This document shows positions 8,790 through 17,911 of a stretch of 21,452 nt of DNA, in pieces. The number at the start of each line of letters is the position of its first letter. The stretch's first letter is position 1. The DNA is from DASRJX01 sp035649235 (GTDB lineage: Bacteria > Acidobacteriota > Polarisedimenticolia > Gp22-AA2): NCBI GenBank assembly GCA_035649235.1, contig DASRJX010000158.1:1-21452 (forward strand), written 5' to 3'. The position numbers and the translations under genes are program-made. The notes below the pieces were generated by a model. It saw only the letters and a list, made by a program, of their open reading frames with translations. It was not told where the DNA came from and searched no databases.

Positions 8790-9796
8790 CCGGCGCCCTG
8801 CTGCGATCGGCGCTGGCCTTCGGGCTGGGTCTCATACTGTCGCTCTACTGCACGCCGCTCATGCGCAAGGCGGCCATCCGCTTCGGGATCGTCGATCGCC
8901 CCGACGGACGGCTCAAGAACCAGAAGGAGCCGATCGCCTACCTGGGGGGCATCGCCATCTACCTGTCGTTCCTCCTGGCTCTGACGGCGACGCTGCGCTT
9001 CGACTCGACGGACATCCTCGGCCTCCTCCTGGCGGGGGCCATCGTCGTCATCCTGGGTCTCGTCGACGACTTCGGGGTCCTGTCGCCGGGAGCCAAGCTG
9101 GCGGGGCAGGTGGTCGCCGTCCTCACGCTGATGAACTCCTCCATCTTCATCAAGCTCGGCTTCCTGCCGGTCGGGGTGGCGATCGCCCTGTCGTTCCTGT
9201 GGCTCCTGGCGATCACCAACGCCTTCAACATCATCGACGTCATGGACGGCCTGGCGGCGGGGGTCGCGGCCGCCGCCGCCGCGATCCTGTTCGTCATCTC
9301 CATCTTCGACGGGCGGGGCACCGACGCCGTCCTGCTGGCGGCGCTGTGCGGGTCGCTCGCGGGGTTCCTGCGCTCCAACTTCGAGCCGGCGCGGATCTAT
9401 ATGGGGGACGCGGGCAGTCTGTTCATCGGCCTCATGCTCGGCGCCCTGGCGATGAACGGCTCCTACACGCGCCGGAACGTGGTCGCCTCGCTCGCCCCGG
9501 TGGTCATCCTGGGAGTGCCGGTGTTCGACATGCTCTTCGTGATGTACGTGCGGCACCGGCGTGGGCTGCCCGTCATGCTGGGGAGTCCGGATCACTTCGC
9601 GCTGAGGCTCCGCAAGTGGCGGCTCAGCACGCGACAGACGGTCCTCATGTCGTGGGGCGTCACCTTCGGGCTCGGCCTTCTGGCCATCGGCATGATGCTG
9701 TCGAGCGCCGGCTGGGCGGCCTCCATCCTGGGGGGCATCGTCCTCTCCTCGATCGCGGTCGGAGTCCTCCTCCGGCGCATCGACATGAGCCTGTGA
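8786..9796 (+). CDS. WecA/MraY-family polyprenyl-phosphate sugar-1-phosphate transferase
   Basis: This 336-residue polytopic membrane protein has about ten hydrophobic segments. It carries the signature motifs of the polyprenyl-phosphate N-acetylhexosamine-1-phosphate transferase superfamily: GLVDDFG (Asp94/Asp95, metal and substrate binding), NAFNIIDVMDGLAAG (Asn145 to Gly159, with Asp151 and Asp154), YMGDAGSLFIGL (Asp208), and a cytoplasmic loop SPDHFALRLR with His270 in place of the HIHH-type loop of WecA. The family moves a sugar-1-phosphate from a UDP-sugar to undecaprenyl phosphate, the first membrane step of O-antigen, teichoic acid or exopolysaccharide synthesis. Five glycosyltransferases surround it and no murein genes are nearby. 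I therefore infer that it primes this cluster's glycan and is not the housekeeping MraY. GGAGG at 8776-8780 is the ribosome binding site, and the start overlaps the previous gene by ATGA. Confidence 0.93.
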   Translation: MTGALLRSALAFGLGLILSLYCTPLMRKAAIRFGIVDRPDGRLKNQKEPIAYLGGIAIYLSFLLALTATLRFDSTDILGLLLAGAIVVILGLVDDFGVLSPGAKLAGQVVAVLTLMNSSIFIKLGFLPVGVAIALSFLWLLAITNAFNIIDVMDGLAAGVAAAAAAILFVISIFDGRGTDAVLLAALCGSLAGFLRSNFEPARIYMGDAGSLFIGLMLGALAMNGSYTRRNVVASLAPVVILGVPVFDMLFVMYVRHRRGLPVMLGSPDHFALRLRKWRLSTRQTVLMSWGVTFGLGLLAIGMMLSSAGWAASILGGIVLSSIAVGVLLRRIDMSL

Positions 9797-11160
9797 TGGG
9801 CACGCACGCGCCGGTGGTCATCCTCGGAGGCGGCCTGACGGGCCTGTCGGCCGCGGCCCACCTCACGGGGATCGAGAGCGTCGTCCTGGAGCGCGAGAGC
9901 GACGTCGGCGGCCTGTGCCGCACGACCGAGGAGGACGGCTTCACCTTCGACTGCACGGGGCACCTCCTCCATCTGCGGGACCCGGGGATCCGCGACCTGG
10001 TCGGACGGCTCCTGCCCGGCGCCCTGGTCTCGCACGAGCGCCGGGCGCTCATCCACTCCCAGGGCGTGCAGACCGCGTACCCCTTCCAGGCCAACCTGCA
10101 CGGGCTGCCCGATCCGGTCGTCGCGGAGTGCGTGTCGGGATTCGTGGAGGCGGTCCTGCGGCGCGAGTGCCATGGGGAGCCGGACCTCGAGACGATGTCC
10201 TTCCGGGCCTGGACCGAATCGACGTTCGGGCGCGGCATCGCGGCCCACTTCATGGTGCCGTACAACACCAAGCTCTGGCGCACCGACCTGGACGAGATCG
10301 AGTGTGGCTGGGTCTCCTGGTCGATCCCGAGGCCGACCCTGGAGGAGGTCCTGGGAGGGGCGTTCGGCGCCACGGTGCGCGGCCTCGGCTACAACCCGAA
10401 CTTCCTGTACCCCCGGCGCGGAGGGATCCGCGTCCTGCCGGAGGCTCTCGCGTCGCGGGCCGGCGAGGTGCGCCTCGGGGCGGAGGTGGCCGCGATCGAC
10501 GCGTCCACGCGGACGGTGCGGCTGCGCGGCGGGGAGACGCTCTCCTACGAGGCCCTCGTCTCGACCCTGCCGCTCGACCGGCTCCTCGCGATCGCGACCG
10601 GTCTCCCGGAGGGCCTCGGCGAGGCCGGGAGACGCCTGCGCGCGGTGCGCGTCCTCAACATCTGCCTCGGCATCGACCGGCCCCATTTGTCGCGGGCGCA
10701 CTGGATCTACTTTCCCGAGCCGGAGTACTCGTTCTACCGGATCGGGTTCCCGAGCAGCCTCTCGCCGTCGATGGCGCCGCGCGGCTGTTCCTCGGTTTGG
10801 GCCGAGCGGTCGATCGGCAGGGCCGAGAGCTTCGATCCGGAGGAAGCCGTCGCCACGACCGTGGAGGAACTGCGGCGCGCCGGTATCTTGAGGGCCAGCG
10901 ACAGGGTGATCTACAGCCGCGTCGGGATCCTCGACCCGGCGTACGTCATCTACGATCGCTACCGTGCCCGGAACCTGCCCCGCGTCCTCGAGACCCTGGC
11001 CTCAGCCGGCATCCACTCGGCGGGACGGTTCGGCGCCTGGGAGTACTCCTCGATGGAAGCAGCGATCCGCACCGGGGCCGATCTCGCGGAGCGGCTGCAG
11101 GCGGTGCTGCGGGACGGACTGCAGCCCCCGTGGCGGGCGGCGGGAGGGGGGCGCGCGTGA
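9796..11160 (+). CDS. FAD-dependent oxidoreductase, UDP-galactopyranose-mutase / protoporphyrinogen-oxidase-like
   Basis: The protein has 454 residues. It begins with an FAD-binding Rossmann motif, VVILGGGLTGLSAAAHL (residues 7-23), followed by VLERESDVGGLCRT and DCTGHLLHL. A central MVPYNTKLWRTDLDEIE stretch resembles the PYN-K-W element of UDP-galactopyranose-mutase relatives. The C-terminal GRFGAWEYSSMEAAIRTG is the flavin-capping segment seen in amine-oxidase/protoporphyrinogen-oxidase-like folds. Members of this group recur in polysaccharide clusters, where a role in sugar isomerisation or oxidation is assumed but mostly unproven. A heme role is unlikely because no heme genes are nearby and the gene is locked into the glycan operon. 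Its ATG shares one base with the preceding stop (TGATG), and no strong Shine-Dalgarno site is seen, so coupled translation is likely. A true UDP-galactopyranose mutase activity is possible but not demonstrated. Confidence 0.85.
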   Translation: MGTHAPVVILGGGLTGLSAAAHLTGIESVVLERESDVGGLCRTTEEDGFTFDCTGHLLHLRDPGIRDLVGRLLPGALVSHERRALIHSQGVQTAYPFQANLHGLPDPVVAECVSGFVEAVLRRECHGEPDLETMSFRAWTESTFGRGIAAHFMVPYNTKLWRTDLDEIECGWVSWSIPRPTLEEVLGGAFGATVRGLGYNPNFLYPRRGGIRVLPEALASRAGEVRLGAEVAAIDASTRTVRLRGGETLSYEALVSTLPLDRLLAIATGLPEGLGEAGRRLRAVRVLNICLGIDRPHLSRAHWIYFPEPEYSFYRIGFPSSLSPSMAPRGCSSVWAERSIGRAESFDPEEAVATTVEELRRAGILRASDRVIYSRVGILDPAYVIYDRYRARNLPRVLETLASAGIHSAGRFGAWEYSSMEAAIRTGADLAERLQAVLRDGLQPPWRAAGGGRA

Positions 11161-12335
11161 CCCGGGTCTGCCACGTCATCACCCGGCTGGATCTGGGCGG
11201 GGCGCAGGAGAACACACTGCACACCGTCCGCACGCTGCGGGAGCCCTTCCGCCCGAGCCTGATCTGCGGGCCCGGCGGCCTCCTCGACCCCGAGGCGGAG
11301 CGCCTGGCGGGCGGACCGGTGACCTTCCTGCGCGATCTGGTGCGCCCGATCGATCCCGTTCGCGACCTGCGGGCCCTCCTGGCGCTCCGGCGCCATTTCC
11401 TCCTGACCCGGCCCCAGATCGTGCACACCCACTCCTCCAAGGCCGGCATCCTGGGGCGCGCGGCAGCAGCCGCCGCGGGCGTGCCGATCGTGGTGCACAC
11501 GGTTCACGGATTCGGCTTCCACCCGGAGCAGTCCTGGGCGGGGCGGGCGCTCGGCATCGGCCTGGAGCGCTGCGTGGCGCCGCTCACCACCCACGTCGTC
11601 GCCGTCTCGCGCAACAACCTCGACGAGGGCGTGCGTCTCGGCTTCATCCATCCGGGCCGGGCGAGCGTCATCCGGAGCGGGATCCGGATCGACGCCTTCC
11701 GCGCCGCGGCGGCGGACCGCGACGCGGGATTGGCGCTGCGGGCCGATCTCGGAATCCCGGCCCACGCCCCGCTGGTCGGCATGGTGGCCTGCCTGAAGCC
11801 CCAGAAGGCGCCTCTCGATTTCGTCGAGGTGGCGGCGCGCGTCGCCGCGGCGCGGCCCGACGCCGCTTTCCTGATCGCCGGGGACGGCGAGCTGCGCCTG
11901 TCGGTGGAGGAGCATGCGCGGCGCCGCGGCCTCGCGGGCCGGCTGCACCTCCTCGGATGGCGGCGCGACGTCCCCCGGGTGATGGCGGCGCTCGACGTGG
12001 TGGTCCTGACCTCGTTGTGGGAGGGCCTGCCGCGCGTCGTCCCGGAGGCGATCGCGGCGGGGCGGCCCGTGGTCGCGACCGCGGTCGACGGCACGGCGGA
12101 GATCCTGCGCGACGGCGAGAATGGCCTCGTGTCCCCGCCCCACGACTGCGACGGGCTGGCGGCCCGCGTCCTGCGCCTGCTCGAGGAACCCGGCCTCGGG
12201 CGGCGCCTGACGGAGAGAGCCTCCCTACTCCTGAAGGACTTCGACATCGACCAGATGGTGCGGGCCCAGGAGGACCTCTACCACACGCTGCTGCGGCAGG
12301 GCGGGCCGCCTCTTCAGGCCCGGCAGGCCGCGTGA
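11157..12335 (+). CDS. GT4-family glycosyltransferase (GTG start)
   Basis: The protein has 392 residues starting from a GTG that overlaps the previous TGA as GTGA. GGAGG at 11143-11147 supports that start. The N-terminal VCHVITRLDLGGAQENTLH is the classic GT4 opening, followed by IVHTHSSKAGILGRAAA and VVHTVHGFGFHPEQ, as in WcaC/EpsD-like enzymes. The donor lobe has VGMVACLKPQKAPLDFVEV, FLIAGDGELRLSVEEHARR, LLGWRRDVPRVMAALDVVV and WEGLPRVVPEAIAAGRPVV, with the EX7E pair at Glu289 and Glu297. It is predicted to add a sugar to the lipid-linked glycan in the cytoplasm. It is the last recognisable glycan gene: 10 nt after its stop, the ABC transporter genes of the pilus-like block begin, with no visible terminator between. 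Confidence 0.92.
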   Translation: MTRVCHVITRLDLGGAQENTLHTVRTLREPFRPSLICGPGGLLDPEAERLAGGPVTFLRDLVRPIDPVRDLRALLALRRHFLLTRPQIVHTHSSKAGILGRAAAAAAGVPIVVHTVHGFGFHPEQSWAGRALGIGLERCVAPLTTHVVAVSRNNLDEGVRLGFIHPGRASVIRSGIRIDAFRAAAADRDAGLALRADLGIPAHAPLVGMVACLKPQKAPLDFVEVAARVAAARPDAAFLIAGDGELRLSVEEHARRRGLAGRLHLLGWRRDVPRVMAALDVVVLTSLWEGLPRVVPEAIAAGRPVVATAVDGTAEILRDGENGLVSPPHDCDGLAARVLRLLEEPGLGRRLTERASLLLKDFDIDQMVRAQEDLYHTLLRQGGPPLQARQAA

Positions 12336-12345
12336 GAGGGAACCC

Positions 12346-13321
<976 letters not shown>

Positions 13322-13332
<11 letters not shown>

Positions 13333-14089
13333 GATCCTGGCGATTGCGCTCAACACCTTCCGCGAGGCGATCCGGAACCGGATCCTCTACCTGCTCCTGG
13401 CGTTCGCCGTGGCCCTCATCCTCTGCGCCCACGTGCTGTCGCTCCTGACCGTCGGGAGCGAGGAGAAGATCATCAAGGACTTCGGCCTGGCGACCATCGA
13501 GGTTTTCGGCGTGCTGACGGCGGTGCTCATGGGGATCGGACTGGTCAGCCGGGAGATCGAGCGGCGCACGGTCCTGGTGCTGCTGGCCAAACCGATGCAC
13601 CGGGCCGAGTTCGTCCTCGGCAAGTATTGCGGGCTGGTTCTGACGCTCCTGGTCAACACCTGCGTCATGGGGCTGTCGTTCTTCGGTCTCCTCGTCGCCC
13701 GCGGCATCGCGGATCCCGCCGTTCTCCTGGTGGTCCTGATGTTGTTCCTCCAGTTCCTGCTGATCACCGCGCTGGCGATCCTGTTCTCGTGCCTGAGCAA
13801 CCCGATCGTCTCGTGCCTTCTGACCCTGGCGCTGTACGTGATCGGCCACCTTCTCTGGAGCTTCGACCTCCTGAAGGCGCGCCTCACCTCGCAGGCGGGG
13901 CGGGCGCTCTGCGGAGCCATCTACTACCTTCTGCCGCATCTGGGGAACTTCGACATCAAGGGGGACGTGGTCCACGGCCTGCCCGTGCCGGGGGCGCGCG
14001 TCGCGTGGGCTGCGCTCTATCTGGCCTTCTACGGGAGCGGTGTCCTGCTGCTGGCGTGCGCCGTCTTCCAGCGCAAGGAGCTGCAATGA
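13322..14089 (+). CDS. ABC-2 type permease (PilI-like by context)
   Basis: This 255-residue integral membrane protein has about six hydrophobic segments: residues ~21-42, 58-76, 103-126, 131-157, 160-180 and 228-249. The N-terminal cytoplasmic ILAIALNTFREAIRNRILY is the elbow-helix motif typical of ABC-2 permeases of the NosY/COG1277 type. EIERRTVLVLLAKPMHRAEF, after the second segment, is the conserved loop expected to contact the ATPase. The gene starts inside the 3' end of the ATPase gene, with GGAGGGGGGA at 13306-13315 as ribosome binding site. The two products very likely form one transporter. Its cargo is unknown. The adjoining TPR, pilD and kinase genes favour a pilus-assembly role like Myxococcus PilI. 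It ends in an ATGA overlap with the TPR gene. Confidence 0.9.
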
Positions 14090-14952
14090 CGCGCGCCCGG
14101 GCCGCGCACAAGTCCAGGGCGCCGCTCGCCGCGGCGGCCGGGGCCCTCGTCCTGCTGGCGGCGCTCCTCCAGGGGCGGGTGGATGCCGCGATCGGCCGGA
14201 GCGACAGCGCGTCCCCGCTCCTCTACCTGCCGTCCGGGCGCTACCTCAAGGTCGTGTCGCTCGGATTCGACGGGATCCTCGCGGACGCCCTCTACCTCTG
14301 GTCGATTCAGTACTACAGCAACTACCGCATCGAGGACCGGTACGAGTACCTGGAGCACATCTACAAGGACATCATCACCGAGCTCGATCCGCACTACCTG
14401 GACGCCTACCTGACCGGAGCGCTCATCATGAGCGCCGAGGCGCGGCGACCGGACCTGGCGCTGGCGCTCCTGGACAAGGGGATCGAGCGCAATCCCTCGG
14501 CCTGGATCCTGGCCTTCGACGCCGGCTTCCTGTGCTATCAGGATCTCAAGGACTACGCGCGGGCCGGCGCCTATTTCGAGAAGGCGCTGCGGGCCGAGGA
14601 CGTCAACCCCCAGGTCCGGCGCTTCTACGCGGAGATGGCCAACCGGGCGGGGGACCCCCGCGCCTCCCTGCGGGAATGGATCGCCATCCACCAGACGGCG
14701 ACCAGCGATTACGTGCGCGCCGTGGCCTGGAACCACGTGCGCGACCTCAAGGTCCGGATCGATCTGGAAGACCTCGCCGCGGGGATCGCCGCCTTCCGAT
14801 CGCGGGCGGGCCGGGCCCCTCGCCGTCTCGACGAGCTGGTGCGGGCGGGGATTCTGACATCCCTCCCGCTCGATCCCGAGGAGCGGCCGTACGACTACGA
14901 ACCGGGCACCGGACGTGTCGCCTACGGCGGCAGCCGCGTCTTGGGGCGCTAG
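14086..14952 (+). CDS. Membrane-anchored TPR protein (PilG-like position)
   Basis: The protein has 288 residues. A hydrophobic segment at about 13-30 (APLAAAAGALVLLAALLQG) after a basic start looks like a signal anchor, so most of the protein is probably periplasmic. The middle (about 101-205) reads as tetratricopeptide-type helical pairs, for example YLDAYLTGALIMSAEARRPD, LALALLDKGIERNPSAWI and DYARAGAYFEKALRAEDVNP. The conserved N-terminal block FDGILADALYLWSIQYYSNY is also seen in TPR proteins of delta-proteobacterial pilus loci, as far as I recall. The C-terminal LVRAGILTSLPLDPEERPYDYE resembles short segments seen in pseudopilin-like or secretion proteins. AAGGAG at 14075-14080 is a good ribosome binding site. 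TPR proteins scaffold other proteins. Its place between the ABC permease and pilD suggests an accessory role with that transporter, comparable to PilG. The function itself is inferred. Confidence 0.8.
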   Translation: MTRARAAHKSRAPLAAAAGALVLLAALLQGRVDAAIGRSDSASPLLYLPSGRYLKVVSLGFDGILADALYLWSIQYYSNYRIEDRYEYLEHIYKDIITELDPHYLDAYLTGALIMSAEARRPDLALALLDKGIERNPSAWILAFDAGFLCYQDLKDYARAGAYFEKALRAEDVNPQVRRFYAEMANRAGDPRASLREWIAIHQTATSDYVRAVAWNHVRDLKVRIDLEDLAAGIAAFRSRAGRAPRRLDELVRAGILTSLPLDPEERPYDYEPGTGRVAYGGSRVLGR

Positions 14953-14961
14953 GAGGAGCGG

Positions 14962-15798
14962 GTGGAGACTTTGGCGGCGATCGTCGCCGCGGCGCTGGGT
15001 GCCGTGGTCGGCTCGTTCCTGAACGTCTGCATCCACAGGCTCCCACGCGGCGCCTCCATCGTGCGGCCGCGCTCCTCCTGTCCGGCCTGCTCGGATCCGA
15101 TCCGCTGGTACGACAACATCCCGATCCTCAGCTGGCTCTGGCTCAAGGGGCGCTGCCGGACCTGCCGCGGGCCGATCCCGATCCGCTACCCCCTCGTCGA
15201 GGGGGCCACGGCGCTGCTGTTCCTGCTCCTCCTGTGGGCCCGGGGGCCGACGCCGATCTTCCTGGTCCAGGCGGCACTGGGTGCCGCGCTCATCGCGCTC
15301 ATCATGATCGACGCCCGCCACATGATCCTGCCGAACGCCATCACGCTCCCCGGCATCGCCCTGGGGCTTCTCACGAGCCCGGTGCGCGGCGCCTACGATC
15401 CGCTGCATCCTCTGGGCCCGCTCGAGGCGCTCGTCGACTCGCTGCAGGGGGCGGCCGTCGGCTTCGCGCTGCCGTACGGAATCAACGCCGCCTACCGCGG
15501 CTGGCAGGCGGTGCGCGGCGTTCCCGGGGAGAAGCGCGAGGACGGGATCGGCCAGGGGGACTTCAAGCTCCTGGCGATGATCGGCGCCTTTGAGGGCCTG
15601 CGCCTGGTCCTGTTCTGCCTGTTCGCCGGTGCTGTGAGCGGCGCCCTGTTCGGCGTCTACCTGATGGCGCGTGGCGGCTACGGCTGGAAGTCGAAGCTCC
15701 CGTACGGTGTCTTCCTCGGCGGAGCGGCGATCCTCGCCCTGTTCGCCGGCGAGCCGTCCATCGCCTGGTACCTGCGCCTCCTGGAGGGCGGCCCGTGA
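14962..15798 (+). CDS. pilD: Prepilin peptidase / leader methyltransferase (A24 aspartic protease)
   Basis: This 278-residue polytopic membrane enzyme cleaves and N-methylates type IV prepilins. It opens with the family motif GAVVGSFLNVCIHRLPRG. The cytoplasmic zinc-type loop has CPAC (Cys40/Cys43) and CRTC (Cys65/Cys68) flanking the conserved WYDNIPILSWLWLKGR. The two catalytic aspartates are visible: Asp117 in MIDARHMILPN and Asp200 in GQGDFKLLAMIG. Length and domain order match full bifunctional PilD/GspO enzymes. The start is a GTG with AGGAGGAG 4 nt upstream (14951-14958). Its substrates are probably the three prepilins encoded about 2 kb downstream. It overlaps the kinase gene as GTGA, so protease and kinase are likely co-translated. 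Confidence 0.96.
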   Translation: METLAAIVAAALGAVVGSFLNVCIHRLPRGASIVRPRSSCPACSDPIRWYDNIPILSWLWLKGRCRTCRGPIPIRYPLVEGATALLFLLLLWARGPTPIFLVQAALGAALIALIMIDARHMILPNAITLPGIALGLLTSPVRGAYDPLHPLGPLEALVDSLQGAAVGFALPYGINAAYRGWQAVRGVPGEKREDGIGQGDFKLLAMIGAFEGLRLVLFCLFAGAVSGALFGVYLMARGGYGWKSKLPYGVFLGGAAILALFAGEPSIAWYLRLLEGGP

Positions 15799-17768
15799 GG
15801 GGCGCCCTCCTCCGCAGCTACGCCGGCCAGGTCAAGATCTTCCTGGTCCTCCTCGTGGTCTTCCTGGCGGTCGCCATCTTCTTTAATGTCGACCTCCTGG
15901 TGGTGGCGCGAAACGCCATCCAGGACGAGGCCGGACAGCGCCTCGGGGTCGAGGCCGACCTGGTGCGGGTAGAGCTGGAGCGTGATCAGATGCTGCGGGG
16001 GCTCCAGGCCGCGGCCGGCGAGGCGCCGTACATCCCGCCGACGTTCCTCGATCGGCTGGCGCGGCTGCACGACATGGTCGGGATCGACATCCTCAGGACC
16101 GACGGGACGGTCCTGACCTCGTCCGATCCCGGGCGCATCGGCCAGGCCGACCCGTTCCTCCTGGAGCGGGACGGCCGCGAGAGGCGCCGCCTCCTGTCTG
16201 GCTGGACGGCCCTGGCGCCGCTGCAGCGCCTGCCGGGATCGCGCTACGCCACGCTCTCCGCCTACCGTCCCGTGCGCGACAGGCGTCTTGCCGCCGTCGC
16301 GTTCATCCGCGTCGAGAGGCAGGTGCCGATCCTCGCCTCGGTCGATTTCGATCTGAAGACCATTGCCACGCTCCAGGCGGGCGGCCTGGTCGTGATCCTG
16401 GTTCTCGTCCTCCTGTTCGCCCGCTGGCTCCTGCAGCCGTACCGGCGCCTGCAGCGGGCGGCCGGCCAGGCCGCCGTGCCTTTGCCCTCCTCCGGCCCGG
16501 AGGCCCGGGACGAGGCCGACGCCCTGGTCGGCGCCTTTCAGGGCGTGCTCGACAAGCTGCGCGATCAGGAAGGGGAGCTGCAGGCCCTCAAGTCCCGCGC
16601 CGTGGGCGCGGGAAGCTCCGAGGCCGCGCCGGAGGCGCGCCTCATCGCCGGCATGAGCAGCGCCGCGCTGGTGTTCGACGCCGGCGGCCGCCTTTCCAAC
16701 CTGAACGCCGCCGCCGGGCGGCTCCTGGGGCTCGATCGCCGCGCGGCCGCCGGGAAGCGGTTCGACGCGCTCCTGCAGGGGAACGATCGGCTCGTCGATC
16801 TCATCCGAGCCAGCTTCGGGACCGGAGAGGGCCGATCGAGGGAGGTGGTGCCTCTTCTCGGCGCGGGCTCGCGAACGACCCACCTCGGGGTGATGCTGTC
16901 GCCGATCCGGGCCCAGGGGCCGGAGGGAGAGGCGGGCCCGGTCGACGGACTGATCTGCCTGCTGACCGACCTGACGGAGATCCGGAGTCTGAGGGAGCGC
17001 GTGCGCCTGAAGGAGAACCTGGCCTCCCTGGGGGAGCTGTCGGCCGGCATCGCCCACGAGTTCCGCAACTCGCTCGCAGCCATCCAGGGCTACGCGCGCC
17101 TGGCGGCGCGCGCCGCCACGGCCGGCGGCTCCAGGGAGCATGCCGAGTCGATCCTGCGCGAGGTCGGCGGGATCCAGAAGGTGGTCGGCGACTTCCTGCG
17201 CTACGCCCGGCCTCAGACCCCCGACCTTCAGGAGGTCGATCTCCAGGCGATGGGGCGGGACCTGGCGGCGGATTTCCGGGCCGACAAGGGGCATGCGGGC
17301 ATCGAGCTGCTCCTGGAGGGCTCCTTCCCGCCGATCGCCGCGGACGAGACGCTCCTGCGCCAGGCGCTCCAGAACCTGCTCCGCAACGCGGCGGAAGCTC
17401 TCGAAGCCGGGAGCGGCGTCGAGGGCGGCGGGCCGGCGGAGGACGCGGCGGCACCGGGCCCGCTGCTGACGGGCGGCCCCCGGATCATCCTGCGCGCTGG
17501 CGTCGAAGCCGGGGAGCGTGGCCGCGTGCGGATCGAGGTCGAGGACAACGGAACGGGCATCCCCGCCTCCGACCTGCCGCACATCTTCACCCCCTTCTTC
17601 ACCACCCGCCCCCGGGGCACCGGCCTCGGTCTGGCCCTGGTGCAGAAAACCGCCATCGTGCATGACGGCGAGGTCGAGGTGACGAGCGACCCGGGGCGAA
17701 GCACGCGGATCGCTCTCCTGCTGCCGCGGCGCCCCGGGCTCCCGGCGGCGGCCGATCTGGTCGCCTGA
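15795..17768 (+). CDS. PilS/NtrB-like membrane sensor histidine kinase
   Basis: The protein has 657 residues from a GTG overlapping the previous stop. TM1 is at about 14-38 and TM2 at about 195-213, enclosing an extracytoplasmic sensor domain of about 155 residues. A HAMP-like/coil linker follows, then a PAS domain (about 280-395) with ALVFDAGGRLSNLNAAAGRL. The dimerisation/phosphoacceptor helix has SAGIAHEFRNSLAAIQGYA with His421, the H-E-F-R-N form typical of NtrB/PilS/AtoS kinases. The ATPase domain has the N-box (Asn531), VEDNGTGIP (Asp584), the FTPFFTTRPRGTGLGLAL lid and G2 region, with a Gly/Ala/Pro-rich insertion between N-box and G1. Such kinases activate sigma-54-dependent regulators. 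The sigma-54 promoter 140 bp past its stop suggests it senses an envelope or pilus signal and controls the minor pilins. No cognate response regulator is encoded in the window. Confidence 0.92.
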   Translation: MRGALLRSYAGQVKIFLVLLVVFLAVAIFFNVDLLVVARNAIQDEAGQRLGVEADLVRVELERDQMLRGLQAAAGEAPYIPPTFLDRLARLHDMVGIDILRTDGTVLTSSDPGRIGQADPFLLERDGRERRRLLSGWTALAPLQRLPGSRYATLSAYRPVRDRRLAAVAFIRVERQVPILASVDFDLKTIATLQAGGLVVILVLVLLFARWLLQPYRRLQRAAGQAAVPLPSSGPEARDEADALVGAFQGVLDKLRDQEGELQALKSRAVGAGSSEAAPEARLIAGMSSAALVFDAGGRLSNLNAAAGRLLGLDRRAAAGKRFDALLQGNDRLVDLIRASFGTGEGRSREVVPLLGAGSRTTHLGVMLSPIRAQGPEGEAGPVDGLICLLTDLTEIRSLRERVRLKENLASLGELSAGIAHEFRNSLAAIQGYARLAARAATAGGSREHAESILREVGGIQKVVGDFLRYARPQTPDLQEVDLQAMGRDLAADFRADKGHAGIELLLEGSFPPIAADETLLRQALQNLLRNAAEALEAGSGVEGGGPAEDAAAPGPLLTGGPRIILRAGVEAGERGRVRIEVEDNGTGIPASDLPHIFTPFFTTRPRGTGLGLALVQKTAIVHDGEVEVTSDPGRSTRIALLLPRRPGLPAAADLVA

Positions 17769-17788
17769 GTCCCGCCCGGCTCCGGGAC
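17769..17788 (+). other. Hairpin-forming inverted repeat directly after the kinase stop codon
   Basis: GTCCCG (17769-17774) pairs with CGGGAC (17783-17788) around an 8-nt loop. An alternative CCCG/CGGG tetraloop stem nests inside (17775-17786). No T-run follows, so it is not a standard Rho-independent terminator. It could still slow transcription or protect the 3' end of the upstream transcript. Confidence 0.35.
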
Positions 17789-17804
17789 GTTACCTTTCGT
17801 AACG
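17788..17804. promoter_or_regulatory. 17-bp palindrome, candidate activator (UAS) site
   Basis: CGTTAC-N5-GTAACG is a perfect 6-5-6 inverted repeat. This geometry is typical of NtrC-family enhancer sites. Its centre is about 117 bp upstream of the -24 GG of the sigma-54 promoter, within the usual enhancer distance. The regulator is inferred, not known. Confidence 0.45.
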
Positions 17805-17830
17805 ACGGAACCCCCGATCACCGTTCCGTC
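17804..17830. promoter_or_regulatory. 8-bp inverted repeat abutting the palindrome
   Basis: GACGGAAC (17804-17811) and GTTCCGTC (17823-17830) are exact reverse complements, separated by 11 nt. It shares its first base with the upstream 17-bp palindrome. The heptamer CGATCAC occurs at 17815-17821 and again at 17833-17839, 18 bp apart. It is a candidate second regulator site or a leader hairpin. Confidence 0.4.
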
Positions 17831-17911
17831 ATCGATCACGAAAAGCGTCGGACGCGGCGCAAGACGCGCCCTGCCAGCACTTCCGCCCCTTCCGATGACG
17901 CGCCCGGCCCG

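Noticed and set aside
9796..11160. Annotation as a heme-biosynthesis protoporphyrinogen oxidase.
   Set aside because: Similarity is to the general FAD fold only, no other heme genes are present, and the gene is embedded in a glycan operon.
17769..17830. A Rho-independent terminator after the kinase gene.
   Set aside because: Stems exist, but no T-tract follows any of them. Hairpin or operator roles are equally likely.
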